Positions 1 through 21,981 of a stretch of 64,000 bases of DNA are shown piece after piece (positions within the stretch are counted from its first letter, which is position 1; each line of letters opens with the position of its first letter). Location of the stretch: positions 62,001 through 126,000 of the forward strand of contig MJGA01000028.1 of the NCBI GenBank assembly GCA_001910725.1, in the 5' to 3' direction. This DNA is from Phanerodontia chrysosporium. Its lineage: Eukaryota; Basidiomycota; Agaricomycetes; Polyporales; Phanerochaetaceae. Both the position numbers and the translations under genes were made by a program. The notes beneath the pieces are model-generated. The model had not been told where the DNA came from. It saw only the letters and a program-made list of their open reading frames with translations, and did no database searches.

Positions 1-156
1 CCAGGCCTCTGCAGCGAGATAGGACACAAAGTCGTCGAGCTCGGCCGGGTCGCTCGACTCGTCGGAGAAGCCAGGCCTGGAGATCACGCGGCGGGCGAGA
101 GCGTCCTTGAAGGTCGCAAACTGAGGAAGGCTCGTCGACTCGGCAGGTCCAGTCAT
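1..156 (-). CDS. 5' end of an unrecognised gene, cut by the window edge
   Basis: An open frame of 52 codons starts at the ATG at 156-154 and runs off the left edge. The peptide begins MTGPAESTSLPQFATFKDAL, ends with an acidic stretch and LAAEAW, and shows no stop or splice site before the edge. It has no signal peptide or membrane segment. I do not recognise the family. It is divergent from the transporter gene at 410, with about 250 bp between the start codons, so the two probably share a promoter region. Codon use is strongly G/C at third positions, which supports coding. Confidence 0.6.
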   Translation of the reverse strand, partial: MTGPAESTSLPQFATFKDALARRVISRPGFSDESSDPAELDDFVSYLAAEAW

Positions 157-409
157 TGTCAGAGAGGGTGTGCGGTGTCCGAGCGTGGTCGTCGCGGAAG
201 CAGCAGATGGCAGAACGTTGACAAGGTTGATCTTACGTGTCTTACAAAGTCCACTTACTCGTCGTTACTCATACTGACGCCTGCGCTTACCTGCGCTTAC
301 CAGTGCTTACCTTTGTTACAAACAGCTTTCTAAGCTCGCCGCTGGCGGGCATTTCCTTTGGACTTGCACCACCATCTCCTCCTCTCCTCAGATATCGTCG
401 TCGTTCAAG

Positions 410-2247
410 ATGTCGCTATCCAACACCGCATCCCAGAGTTCCCTGGGGGAAAAGGATACGACTATTCCTCCGACTCCTAACCCCGAGCTCGACTACCCCG
501 AGGGCGGCCTGCACGGCTGGCTCGCACTCGCCGGCTCCTGTCTGGTCTACTTTGTCACTTTCGGGATCATCAACAGCTTCGGTGCTTTCCAGGTAGGCTC
601 TCAGTCCCCGGAATGAGAAAGCCTCGTTGTGCTCACTGGACCTTGCAGAACTTTTACCTCGAGAGTTTTCTGTCAAACTACAGCGCCACGGTGATAGCGT
701 TCATCGGGGCCCTGCAGATCACCCTGCTCTATGTTTTCGGCGTTGTCGTCGGTCCCCTCTTCGATGCTATCGGACTCAAGGTAAGTCGTAGCGCCGCTTT
801 GTATCTTGGCGACACAACTGACCAGCTCTCAGTACCTGTACCCGGTCGGCGCGCTGGGCGGCGTCGTTTCGCTCGTCGCGCTCTCGTTCACCCACCCGCA
901 GCAGATCTGGCAGCAGTTCCTCTCCCAAGTGTGTAGCAGCAGCGATCCCGTCACTCGCCCTCTGTTGACCCTTCTCCCCAGGGCGTCCTGTTCGGACTGA
1001 CGGTAGGTTTCGGCACGTACCCGGCCCTCGCGGTCGTCGGACAGTACTTCAAGGCCAAGCGTGCGCTCGCGATGGGCACCGTTGCCGCCGCGAGCAGCAT
1101 CGGCGGCGTATGCCTGCCCATCATGGTCTCGCGCCTCATCAAGAACATTGGTTTCGGTAGGAGCAGAATAGGTCTTGCGCAATCGACCAGCGTCTGAGGC
1201 ACATTTCTCTCTGTTGCAGCATGGACGGTAAGAGTTCTTGCTTTGCTAACCCTGTGAGTACCATACCATTTGCGCGGTCTCTGCCCGTGGGTTGTAAAGC
1301 CGAACACTGATACTCATCTGCATCCACCAGATTTTGCTATGCGCTGGCGATGCTCATCTCGCGCACTAGACTGCCTAAGAAGCCGCTGCCGAGGGCGCAG
1401 AACCTCGTCGACTTTGGTGGGTTCAAGGACCCGCGGTACCTCACGCTCGCCATCGGGTCCATTCTCGTCAACCTGGGGCTCTACTCGCCGTACTACTACA
1501 TAGGTGCGCCTTGCGCCTCTCGCTTGTACGTTCACCAACATTGACTGTGCCACACCAGAGCCCTGCGCGATCGAATATGGCGTCTCGCCCTCCATCCACA
1601 CGTACCTGCTGCCGATGCTGAACGGACTGTCGTTCTTTGGACGGATCATGTGCGCTGCCTACTCGTACTCAGGTGTCACCTCTTCCCTAACTTGCTGTAC
1701 AGTGGCGGTCAGCTCGCGGATCGGTACGGGCGGCTGAACGTGTTGTGCCCGTGCACCCTGATTGCGGGTGTGCTATGCTTTGCGCTCTGGCTCCCTGCCC
1801 GTGGAGCCGCAGCGCTCATCGCCTTTTCGTGTGCATACGGTATGTCCGCCATCTACCCCTTACGCTGCCTTGTCATCTCCTGCCCTCGTACCTCACTTAC
1901 TGACGACTGCACAGGCTTCTTCTCAGGTGTGTTCATCTCGGTCACGCCTCCCGCCGTCGGCCAGATCTCGCCTGTCGACCGCCTCGGCGCGCGCATCGGG
2001 ACGTTCTTCTTGCCCACGGCTCTCGCGACGCTCCTCGGTACGCCTATTGGCGGCGCGTTTGTTCGCAATGGAACTTCCACGGAGTATCATCACGTCGCCA
2101 TCTTTGCGGTGCGTACATGACCTATGAGACGATCCGCGGGCGGCTCATTTCTTCTGGTTTGTGCAGGGCGTCATGGTCCTCGCCGGAGGCGTTATGCTCT
2201 GTGTCTCTCGAATGCTCTGCGACAGGAGCCTTAGGACCAAGTGGTAA
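410..2247 (+). CDS. MFS transporter, monocarboxylate-porter type
   Basis: Ten exons: 410-592, 649-780, 833-928, 982-1156, 1220-1253, 1331-1503, 1559-1649, 1703-1839, 1915-2108 and 2167-2247. They join in frame to 431 residues. The start MSLSNTASQSS is followed by an acidic tail and YPEGGLHGWLALAG, which fits the [D/E]G[G/S]xxW signature at the first membrane helix of the monocarboxylate porter (MCT, SLC16-like) family. GRIIGGQLADRYGRLN, with the usual D-R-x-G-R loop between helices 8 and 9, is restored only by the intron at 1650-1702. About twelve hydrophobic segments can be counted. It is likely a plasma-membrane proton-coupled transporter for small organic acids or a related solute; the substrate cannot be read from the sequence. 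The C-terminus is short (DRSLRTKW). Confidence 0.88.
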
Positions 2248-3233
2248 ACAGGGCAGTGTCAGGAGAGCTGTGGCACGACTTACTACAGGCGATGGTCAAA
2301 TATGTGTCCAGGAGTCTATCCAGGACCCAAATGTAGCACGAATGCGAGTCAGCTTCACATTCAACGCCACTGTATGTCAGCAGCGAGCTAGCGTCATTGC
2401 ACATGGTTGAATGTGTGGACCAACGCTTGGCGGGCGACGCGAGCGCCGACCGCGGTGTGGAGTATACTGGGTCCGCGGTACCAGTAGTTCCGCTATGGCA
2501 TACGCCGGTGCGCGCATGTCGCGCGTCGGGCCAACGACAGCCTGTCTCGGTGTCCGCCACCTTGTACTCCTGCGCCGTCGCCACTCTCTCAAACCAATGA
2601 CGATGCTGCCGGACTGAAACCCAAGTTAGGTCGCCCATGCATCTCTGGAGTTATCGACAGCGTGGCAAGCAGTGGTTCACCTCGTCCCGAGTCGCTGAAC
2701 TCTGGAGAGCATCGGAAGAGGACGGGACTTGAGTCCCACTGCCTCATCGCGTTTGCCGGCTCGGTGTAAGTGTTTTCTATGCCTTTTATTTGCTGAGATA
2801 GCGATGCGTCCGACAGAAGCTCTGGGACTGCTACACGGTCAGTCCGAGCGTGAGCTCTTAGGCCAGAAACTCTCGCACGCCCGTGAGCCGGGCTCGGGAC
2901 CCTTGTACGTCGCGCAGTTTCAGTTAGTTACGACTTGTGTTAAAGGTGAAAAGGCTCTCAAAGCCAACCACGTCGCGTCGTCTCCGAGGCACATGAGATC
3001 ATCGCTGTTGGAATGGTCATCGGAAAGGTGATTCACGGCTCCATGTGGGAGAGCGCATGAGTTATAATAGCTGTTCTACTCCATGTTCCTGCACTTTATT
3101 CTGTCAGCGGATATTAATTCATTCACGGAAATGTATGTGCAGCCTCAACCTACCGTGTAATAGCTAATATCATGTTGGCTAGCAACTAGGTCGGATCACT
3201 CATGGGCACTGCCGCATGAGATAACGTATCTGT
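2248..3233. other. Spacer without a supported gene
   Basis: About 1 kb between two convergent genes, the transporter and the minus-strand gene ending at 3234. The open frames here are short, biased to odd composition and overlap one another on both strands. I see no splice-consistent gene, RNA gene or repeat. It should contain the two 3' untranslated regions. Confidence 0.5.
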
Positions 3234-4492
3234 CTATTTGACCACCATTTGGGTGGCCTGCCACCCATTGCACATGTCTCGTAGGGAAGAGTTGCCAGGA
3301 TCTCTGGAGGCTACGTGCCATGCGTATCGGACTACGTAGCGGTGGTGCAAGCGTCCGGACAGAATAGGGTCGATGACCAGCTCCAATTCGACCTTTGCCC
3401 AGTCTCTCGCAACCATCTCCATCCAGTCTTCGGGAGCGGCGTCTGCATGCAATGCGTGTAGCTGCTCGGCGAACGCCAGGACATCCTGCCCTCGCGCCTC
3501 GCAGAGCGTCCAGCGGATAATGCGGTAGCAACCGAGGAACTCGAGTTTGGGGGATGACACTGCGCGCTGCTGGAAGAGCGGGAGTCGGCGTCCAGCGTTC
3601 TCGTCGAGATATGAAATGTTGTGGTCGGTCCAGAGCTCGGTCGGTGGTGCGAGGTGTGCTCCTGCGCGCACGACGACAGTCGAAAAGAGTGAGGAAAGGG
3701 CGGGAGGTTCGGCACGGACTGAGTCGACAGCATGTGTGGGTTGCATGCCTCTGTTGAATACGTAGTCCTGCTCGCCGGGGAATGCGCTCTCGATAGTCTT
3801 TGTTCGATAGTAGACGCTCTTCTGGCGTCGAATACGATTCATGCGGTAAATATCGCTTTGTGTCGCGTTCCATGGACAGTTTTCCATCCCCATATGTACA
3901 TAGAAGCATCCTGCTGGCTCAGCTATGGCTTGGGTGAACATAGAGTGCACAAGTGCTGACCGTCTGTGGCTCACCTTGTGTCGGCGGATTGTCTGTGAAG
4001 GCGCCAGACCGTAAATCCTCCGACGGAGAGCATCTTGTAGGCCATTGAACCGTTCAAGACGGTGTCAGAAAACCTGAAAAGTAGGGTGTCCTAGTCAACA
4101 GATATCGGCGACCAAACTCTGGAGTCCATGTAATTTACTGCTGCGACTTGTGACAACTCCAGAAGTCAAATAGCTTCCCGACTCGGACTGACCAGTTAAT
4201 CCGCGAGGTAGTACGGGGGTGGGTGGGTAGATAGGAAGGGGTACATGGCTGAACACGGCTGAGCATCGAGGCCTTGAGACCTGGACAGAGGGCTCTGTGC
4301 GCAGTTTAGCACGCGTTCGCCGAAGTCATTCGACACGAGGTGATCCATGTGACATGACTCATCCTGTAAGTTCACCGATAAACGGATGGTGAGGTTCACG
4401 CAACTCACGCTTCGACATGTAGCAATCATTATGGGAGGTGATTCAGAAGTGAAATCTCGAAAGCTGAGTGGCAATTCCCACGTACGGTGCAC
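3234..4492 (-). CDS. Unrecognised multi-exon gene with one apparent frameshift
   Basis: The best-supported part is the last exon, 3910-3234. It encodes about 225 residues, including YVHMGMENCPWN, WTDHNISYLDENAGRRLP and FLGCYRIIRWTLCEARG, and ends MVVK. The exon before it, 4073-3975, joins through a good donor and acceptor. Further upstream, 4363 to about 4291 and 4492-4409 can be spliced on in frame (first residues MHRTWELPLS), but with less certainty. Inside the 4073-3975 exon the frame must change near 4015-4027: the 5' half reads LNGSMAYKML and the 3' half reads SEDLRSGAFTDNPP. One extra C in the coding-strand TCTCC run would join them. I know no family for it. It has no signal peptide, and the composition is that of a soluble protein. 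Confidence 0.5.
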
Positions 4493-6246
4493 TGGCCCTT
4501 GGATAGGGGAGCACCGAATCCGGACGAGACCCTATATCGTGGACAAATGATGCGCCCAGCGTTGCATGAACCTCAGAATGGTGTTAAAAATTGTCAGTGA
4601 TTCGGTGTTGAGACCTGAGGCCTGAGTCCGGGCCTCCTAAATGGACGCACCAACGAGAACGTAAGCGCAGGACAGAAACAAACGAGACGTCTTATATGCT
4701 GATAAATAACCAAGCGCCATTCACCAAATATACCGACCGAAGATCCGCTGTCTAGTATGGTCTGAGTGGAAGCGGGAAAACTTGCACAGAGCTATTGCAC
4801 ATAGCCTTGCCAGCAGACCCTAGCAGCATTTCCTAGGAGATCAATTAGCCAAAAGAATGAGAATTGGTCCGTCTCTTCCTTCGAAGGCGACATGGGAATG
4901 CACACTGGTGCGTAGAGGAGTAAGAGGAGCCTGAGCAATCTGCGCAGGGCATGCAATGTTCGAGTTCGCCTTACTTAGATAATCATTTTCTTACTCTTAC
5001 TTACATCAATAGGCGCCATGTAAGTAGCTCTTACTTCAAGGAAGCGCTCAACATTTTCGCTCGTCTTGGCTCTATACTTGCGGCTACAATGCATCTGCAC
5101 TCTTCGAGTACAGAATGCGCGATACGACGTTGATACCAAACCGAAGGTATGTTATCTTGATGATTCGCTGCTATATCCAGGGCTTGTCAGTCTCAACAGT
5201 TTGCAGGGTTCAAAGAGTATGAGCAGACGTGAATGAGGGTCGCCGAGCCGTCGATCCCCGAGGAACTTGGTCTTGAAAACTGTGGTACGGGTCGTACCGT
5301 CGCGCAGACGGCTCTCTGACTCAGCAGCATCTCTCACGAGTACGTGAGCATAACCCGCTTGGTCCGGTGTCGGACGTGGGAACCTCGCCGTCCTTGTGAA
5401 CGGGCGGCGTGTTATGCGGGTACGCGCCTCAAACCCGACCACCGATATGTTGCTGAGGTTCTCATCGTCGGCACCGCCACGTCTTCATTGAAGCGAAGAT
5501 GCTTTGCGGTTACCAATTGCTAGAACATTCTGGCACGCTTGTCGATGCTATCCCACCAGGGCGTGTTTTGAATCCCAATGCCTCCAGTCGTGGTGCAACG
5601 CAGGGCATAGGTGGCTTTTAGGTCTGACACGAGGCGAGGTACGTACTGCTAGCCTTATTTGCAACATGAACTGATCCTTACCTGCAACAGCTACGGGAGA
5701 CGAACCCCATGTAGTGCCCTCTGCGAGTCCTACCTCGCGAGAAGAGTGTCTTTCAATGCCGTCGGGACCAGATTCACGGAATTTTCTCAAGGCTATTTGG
5801 TGCGCGATCTTGTTTATGTCGTCGTACCATGGTACTCGTGCTGATGCGTGTCCAGTTCTGTTACGGGCACTCAGTTGGCACTCCCGTAACGCCTCCAGGA
5901 CCAGGTTGTCCTACCTTTTTCCTCTCCGATTTCTCTGTCGCAATCGGCCAGGAAGCCGACTCAGATCCTGAGCTTTGGATCCTTGCTCTCACGCATCGGG
6001 CAGACTTGTTCAACGGAAGTAGCGTGCTCTTCACCGGCAGTGCCCGCACGACACTCAGACCGACGTCGGCGGTCAATATGCGGTAATTCGTCCCCCGGTG
6101 CCGTAGATGTGTCCTTCACAGGTTACGGTCTGGCGACATCCCATTGGCTGGAGAAAATTACTACTGTGCGTGTTCGTTGAACCGCCTCACGTCGATTCGA
6201 CGGTGTTCCAAAGTGGACTGTAGCAACATATCGCGCACGGAGATGG
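4493..6246. other. Spacer upstream of the first LiP gene
   Basis: About 1.75 kb. Short overlapping open frames occur on both strands (for example 5442-5152 minus and 5829-6086 plus), but I could not join any to a splice-consistent gene or a known family. The last few hundred bases must contain the LiP promoter. Old gene fragments here cannot be excluded. Confidence 0.45.
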
Positions 6247-6254
6247 TATAAAAG
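6247..6254 (+). promoter_or_regulatory. TATA box of the first LiP gene
   Basis: TATAAAAG in the context GGTATAAAAGG, 77 bp before the ATG at 6331. Consensus TATA boxes at 70-85 bp from the start codon precede all four LiP genes in this window. Confidence 0.75.
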
Positions 6255-6330
6255 GACTGCACGACTGCTGCACCCCCTCAGACCTCGAGTCTCTTCCTTA
6301 GCTCTAGTCAGCAGCAGCAAGACAGCGGAC

Positions 6331-7882
<1,552 letters not shown>

Positions 7883-8081
7883 ACAAAAACAAGTCGAGAA
7901 CGACAGTATCTTCACTGTATCGGTAGCTGATCCAGTCGTTATAAATGTGACCTCTTTCACCCTATACGCCTCTATTCTTCAGACTTCCATTCCCTTGTCT
8001 CCGTATGTATAGATTGCGGCCTTAACTCTCAACAGCTTACATCGCAACGATGACGATCTCGACTAACGGATCTGTCCCTAC

Positions 8082-8909
8082 TCATCCACCCAATGACATA
8101 ATCATCATCTCTGGCATGGGGGTGTTGGTGAATGGGTAAAATGAAAACGTGATCACAGACTCCTTCGCAACATTTATCCAATTATCAGAGCTGTCACTTC
8201 ACAGTCAGCTTCCATGGCCACTCGGATGCAAGCGGTGCTTACCTTGAGTGTGCCCACAGAGCGACAGTCTTTGTCTGCATCACCTGCTGCACCACATGCG
8301 AGCTGCGGTCCCATGAAAACGTGCGCACCTGCATCCGCGGCATGCTGCGCAGATTTGTGGCGAGACGCGGCGTAGTCATGTCGGGCACCTCACGGGCAGA
8401 GGTGGACATCGTGTACCACGTTTTGGAGCCTCTGTATGTGCCATCGTATACCACGTCGGCGTTTGGGTCCGTGTGGACCGAAATCCCAAACCCTCGGATC
8501 GTCACCGATACACGTGCGATGTCCTCGAGCGGCCCTTCCGCATTGATGGAGAGCATACTGACCCTTCGCATGCCGCCGCAGATGGATGTTGAAATCGATC
8601 CCATTGCTACAGTGACATCGTAGCAGTAGTTCGCCTGCAGCAGGATGCGGTCGACGAACTCGCGAGGTAGACGGCGCTCTCCGAGGATGATCTGCACCTC
8701 CACGATATCTTCCATCACCGGTCTATGAGGTCCGCGTCGTCTGTAATTTCGCTGCTCTGTACAGCGCAGGCGTCAGAACTTATTAATATACGCGTCGCTG
8801 AGAGCCGGAGAGGGGTTATCATGGGCTTACTGTGATATTCCTGCACTTCTCCTGCAGCCCTACGGCCAAATCTGCCCAGCATCACCTGGCGTAAGCCTCG
8901 GAAAGCCAT
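8082..8909 (-). CDS. Small unknown gene between two LiP genes
   Basis: Three exons, 8909-8831, 8756-8243 and 8190-8082, join through clean GT-AG introns of 74 and 52 bp to 233 residues without a stop. It starts MAFRGLRQVMLGRFGRRA, continues VEVQIILGERRLPREFVD in the middle, and ends MSLGG. There is no convincing secretion signal, although the N-terminus is basic and could target mitochondria. I recognise no domain. The gene fills the spacer between the two convergent LiP genes and runs in the same direction as the second. Intact splicing over three exons is the main evidence that it is real; the last exon is the least certain part. Confidence 0.65.
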
Positions 8910-9317
8910 GTAGAACTAGAGAGAGCGGGCCAATGGTAGCGAGTGGGAAGGGTCGAGAATTGACATAGCTACTCGGCACATGTATTGAAACATATTAGGG
9001 TTTGCGCAGTACGCACGTGCTAACATGGATATCTAAAAAGACAGCCACTCCCTGCCAGGTCATTCAATTGCCGTGTATCGCGGTGAGTATGTGCTGTGAT
9101 AGCCAGGTGGCTCTTTGGGGGAACAGCCCTCACTGCCATATGGGAAGGGGGTAGCATTCTGTCAATGTTGTCTCCAGAAAAGTGAAGTGCTCATACATAT
9201 CACTATGGACAGTACGCTGATATACACGATAATACATTTCTACTGCAGAGGATGATGTACCGTCACGATCCAACCATGTGCCATTTCGACCTTGCAAGTC
9301 CTAGTCTCCGTAATGAT

Positions 9318-10866
<1,549 letters not shown>

Positions 10867-10937
10867 TGCCGCTTGATAGCTGACTGGGGACGATGGAGAG
10901 ACTGGAAGTGTCTGAAGACTGTGAGGCTCGCGTCCCC

Positions 10938-10945
10938 CTTTTATA
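10938..10945 (-). promoter_or_regulatory. TATA box of the second LiP gene
   Basis: On the minus strand the sequence reads GGTATAAAAGGGG, 72 bp before the ATG at 10866. It matches the TATA box of the first LiP gene in sequence and spacing. Confidence 0.75.
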
Positions 10946-12611
10946 CCGCGGTGGTAGCATGACAAGTACAGTCTTGGCGAGACGTCAGTGCTAGACGCGT
11001 TCAAGTCGCGCGCACACAATCAGTAGCCGGAGAGCGAAAGCAACGCGCATGCCTAGACTGTGTGTAAGGGCTGCACTGAAGCGGACAGATCAACTACTCT
11101 TTTCCAAATGCGGACGTGAGCGTCGGAGCGCGAGAACCGCCCCGACGCCTCGACTGTACAAGGAAGCAGGCCGCCTGGAAGAAATCTACTGATGGCTGGG
11201 AGAGCGGGTCCGAGCCAAAGGGCTCGAGCTTGGCATTCCGGCAGCTCTTGGCGAGAGAGAGTGCTGCCAGCGCAGGGCGGACCAGTCCCATGCCGGAGAT
11301 TAGTGCGGGCCGGGACGCTTGTCCCTGGCATGAACTGAAAAGTTCAGTTAATATCACAGACCGCTAGCAGATGTATACAGTTGCATATCACATACCGCTG
11401 TGAATCACCCTATTGTATGGTCCCGATCAGTAATGGACGATTTACCGTAGCGTAGGGCCAGCGATACGCGTCTCTTTATTCAGCTGTCCAAAACGATCCT
11501 GCTTAATCGATGTCAGTAGGGCAACATAGCAGCACACAAGCGCAAACTTGCATCGGGACCGCAACCCGCTTCTAACGGGTCGATACCGCGCGCTGCGTCC
11601 ATGATAGAGGGCGAGGAAGCCTTTGGTACAGCTCTACAAGGCAAGACTCCACAAGTTCACCAGATAACCTCAGGGGTGCACCGCGCAACCCCGTCTGCCA
11701 CACCAGAACAAAGAGAGAGAATGTCAGTGACATACTGTGCTAATGATAGAACAGAAGTGTACTTGCCTAGCCTGCCGTTCTCTGCCGTCCGTCTTGTCCG
11801 TGATGTTATTCCCACCCGACGTCGGTCCGAGCGACTCGCTCTCACGCACTCCTGAGACGGTTTTCCATGTTATTTTTAGATGTGACCACGTTCTGCACTG
11901 ACAGCAGTGATTCGCCTAGCTGCGCCACTGCGTGCGAGCACAAGTGGGGTGGCCTGGGACGTGCTGGGACTCGGTCGAGGGTTTTCTCTTGACAACCTGA
12001 CACAGAGCCTCAGAGCTAGCAAATGTGGAATGAAACTCGCAGTGTTAGACGGAAACCATGCATCGTTACTCCATGGTATTGGGTCTGCACCAGTCCAAGC
12101 GAATCGGAAAGCCGTGCTTACAGCACATATAAGCGATATGCGGGCTTGGCATTCCGCGGAGGAGACATGAGCAGAACATGATGCAATGACTCTGTGCTTG
12201 AAAATGCGCATCCTGGTCTGACCAATGGAAGCGGGAGGATTCAAGTCAATGGGACATTCGCGCGTTCGCTGAGCATTGTGCAACTCACCGGCACTCTGTG
12301 ATTATAACTCTTGCCACTTCATATCAGCCGCCTAACAGAAAGGCATACTTACTTCGATGCACTTCACAAATGCTGTGAAATTGTACTGCGTCCTGAGTGT
12401 TCGAGAGTCCCAGCGTCGTTGAGGTCAACTTGTTCACAGCCGACGAGCTTACGTAAGCCGAGTCGATCAATGTAAACAGCGCGCCAGAATTTTTGTCCAC
12501 ACTCTTTGCGAGGGAATCAACAACAGGTAGCCGTCTTTGCGAACAGGCACTGTATTGTCGTGGTCCTATAGTGCAGGTTTTGCCAAGTTGGAAGGATTCA
12601 CGGAGGAGGAT
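10946..12611. other. Spacer between the second LiP gene and the tRNA
   Basis: About 1.7 kb. No open frame here splices into a recognisable protein. A minus-strand frame at 11357-11094 has mild coding-like composition but no splice support or family. The left part should hold the LiP upstream control region. Confidence 0.45.
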
Positions 12612-12618
12612 AAAAAAA
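12612..12618 (-). terminator. RNA polymerase III terminator of tRNA-Glu
   Basis: A run of seven T residues on the minus strand, starting 7 bases after the tRNA 3' end. This is the usual polymerase III stop signal. Confidence 0.7.
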
Positions 12619-12624
12619 TTAATA

Positions 12625-12696
12625 CTCCGATACGGGGAATCGAACCCCGAGCTATCGCGTGAAAGGCGATAATGTTAGCCGTTACACCATATCGGA
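12625..12696 (-). tRNA. tRNA-Glu (anticodon UUC), no intron
   Basis: Read on the minus strand, a 72-base cloverleaf begins TCCGATATGG and ends TATCGGAG. The acceptor stem TCCGATA pairs with TATCGGA. The anticodon stem ATCGC/GCGAT closes the loop CTTTCAC, which contains anticodon TTC. The T arm is CGGGG-TTCGATT-CCCCG. The 3' CCA is not encoded, as usual in eukaryotes. All arms pair well, so the gene looks functional. Confidence 0.95.
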
Positions 12697-12856
12697 CTAC
12701 TCGCAATACACACTCAGTAACTATAACGATTTGCACGTCTAGACGCGTCATGAATCTGGGGATTCGAGACTTTGGGACGCGCACCCTTTTGTCCTGATCC
12801 ACTTTCATTTCTCGTTGCACATTCTCCCATAACACGCCCAACAAAACACAGACGAA

Positions 12857-14400
12857 ATGTCGGACAGCGGAAGTGGTCGCAGCACGCCTTCAGGCTGGAA
12901 GCGTCCGGCGAATACAGGTCCCAGGATAGGCCGGCTTGGCGATGCCACAGGCGCTGCGCCATCCTCGTCCAGGTATGCACAGTGGCCATCTCGGCTGCAG
13001 AGTGAAGTCTCGACTAAGTTTTCGCCTGCAGCGGCGGCGGGCGACGCATCGCTACCCTGCGCGATGTGGGGTCGGGCAGTGGCGGACCCTCGCTTGGCGG
13101 TTTCGGCGGGGGTAGACCTGATGATGACGATGACGAGGAAGAGGAGGGTCAGGATCCCCAAACTTTCTTTGCAGGAGGTGGCGAGCGCAGGTATGTTATT
13201 CTGGACTAAGCTTTACCACCTGTACTTATCCCCGTAGTGGCGTCTCTATCCAAGGACCGCCCGGACGGGGCCCTGTCCCTGGCGGCGATGTCGTAAGAGA
13301 TCTACTGAGGCGTGCTGCAGAGTGAGTAACTGGAAGTTGGCTCTGGCTTCCATGCGTACTAAGTTTGGATACAACAGGGCCGGACCCCCGCCTGCGCCTT
13401 CACCTGGGCCGACTCGTTCGGTATTCTCGGGTGGCGGACATGTCCTCGGTGGAGAAGATGTAGAAACTAGATATGTCCCTGATCCACTTGCAGACCGTGC
13501 GTCTTCATTCCGCTCTCTTGACGAGCGCATCAACTCACGATTATGATTGCCTCGTGTTCTCCAACATATTCGCACCCATTCATTGGTCCATCTCTGGTCA
13601 CATTTGGCTTTACACCTCTACTTCGACCCGACGGTAACTCCCTCATCTTTGGAACATCTCGGTACAAAGCGCAAGACGAGGACGCTCCCACCGCAATCCG
13701 CCGGATCACGTTTTGGCGGGAAGGCTTTAGTGTGGACCATGACGACACCACCGGCGAGCTTCGACGCTACGATGACCCCGCGAATGCACAGATTCTCCGC
13801 GAAATTAACGAAGGCCGCGCACCTCCGTCGATACTGAACATTTTGCCTGGTCAGCCGGTCGAGCTTCGCATCGCGAAGCGCACCCACGAAGACTACGTCG
13901 CTCCTACCTCTGGCGGTGGTATCCGTGCGTTCGCCGGTACGGGACATCGCCTCGGATCGCCAGTCCCCGGCCAGCCGAGCACCTCCTCGGCAGGTGCATC
14001 GAGCATGCCTGGTGGCTTCCCGACAAGTGCAGGCGCCGGGTCTCCCTCGAGTGCGACGGGCACGGATCGAGAGAGCATGAACACTCTCTTTGAGGTCGAT
14101 AACAGCCTGCCGACAACTCGGGTGCAGGTGCGCCTCGCGGACGGGTCTCGCCTTACCGCTCGCATGAACTTGACGCACCGCGTACGCGACCTCCGCGGGT
14201 TCGTCAACGCGTAAGTACCATTACTTGATTGTAAGATTGTCAGTGTGCTTGACCTTCTCTGTAGCTCCTCTCCCGGTGCCGCCACCCGGCCGTACACGCT
14301 CAACACAGCACACCCAGCGATGAAGCCCCTTACCGACGAGGAAATGACGATCGAGCAAGCCGGGCTCGCTAACAGCGTCGTAGTCCAGCGATGGGTCTGA
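12857..14400 (+). CDS. p47/Shp1-type UBX protein, Cdc48 cofactor
   Basis: Six exons (12857-12972, 13032-13190, 13238-13321, 13378-13496, 13670-14210, 14265-14400) give 384 residues. Order of parts: a Gly/Ser-rich start (MSDSGSGRSTPSG); the conserved RRIATLRDVGSGSGGP; an acidic run; QDPQTFFAGGGERSGVSIQG; a SEP domain around residues 160-240 (ITFWREGFSVD, NAQILREINEGRAPPSIL); a Pro/Ser linker; and a C-terminal UBX domain (VQVRLADGSRL to VVVQRWV). The family binds Cdc48/p97 and guides it in membrane fusion and ubiquitin-dependent disassembly. An N-terminal UBA domain, present in yeast Shp1 and mammalian p47, is not seen; an unrecognised 5' exon could carry it. The 173 bp intron at 13497-13669 is the least certain junction. 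Confidence 0.9.
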
Positions 14401-17634
<3,234 letters not shown>

Positions 17635-17991
17635 GGAGCGCCTTCAATGGTAACAACGGCCTCGGTGTCAAATCGTCCACGGATATCGCTCTCTCGGATC
17701 GTGTGTCACCTGTACAGTATGCATTCGGATGTGAAAATGTATACGCGTTGTTTCTACGAATTTGCGTCTCCCTCGCCGCGGAGTATCCGTTTGAGATTGC
17801 ATGTGGCGCATCAGTCCGCAAGCATTTGCCATCCTGAATACCTGGATATACAACCCTGGAACAACTATCCTGAAACGATACTCAAGACAACGAATATTCG
17901 GTTATGTGCTTCAGCCCGTTCCATACAAATTCTGCAGTCCCCTCCTCTTCATGTTCGATGCCCATGCTCCTCATTCCCGGGCCTTCTGCGA

Positions 17992-21981
<3,990 letters not shown>

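Noticed and set aside
3196..3909. A 237-codon minus-strand frame overlapping the unknown gene
   Set aside because: It is Arg-rich in a second frame of the same strand. The overlapping frame has better composition and splice fit.
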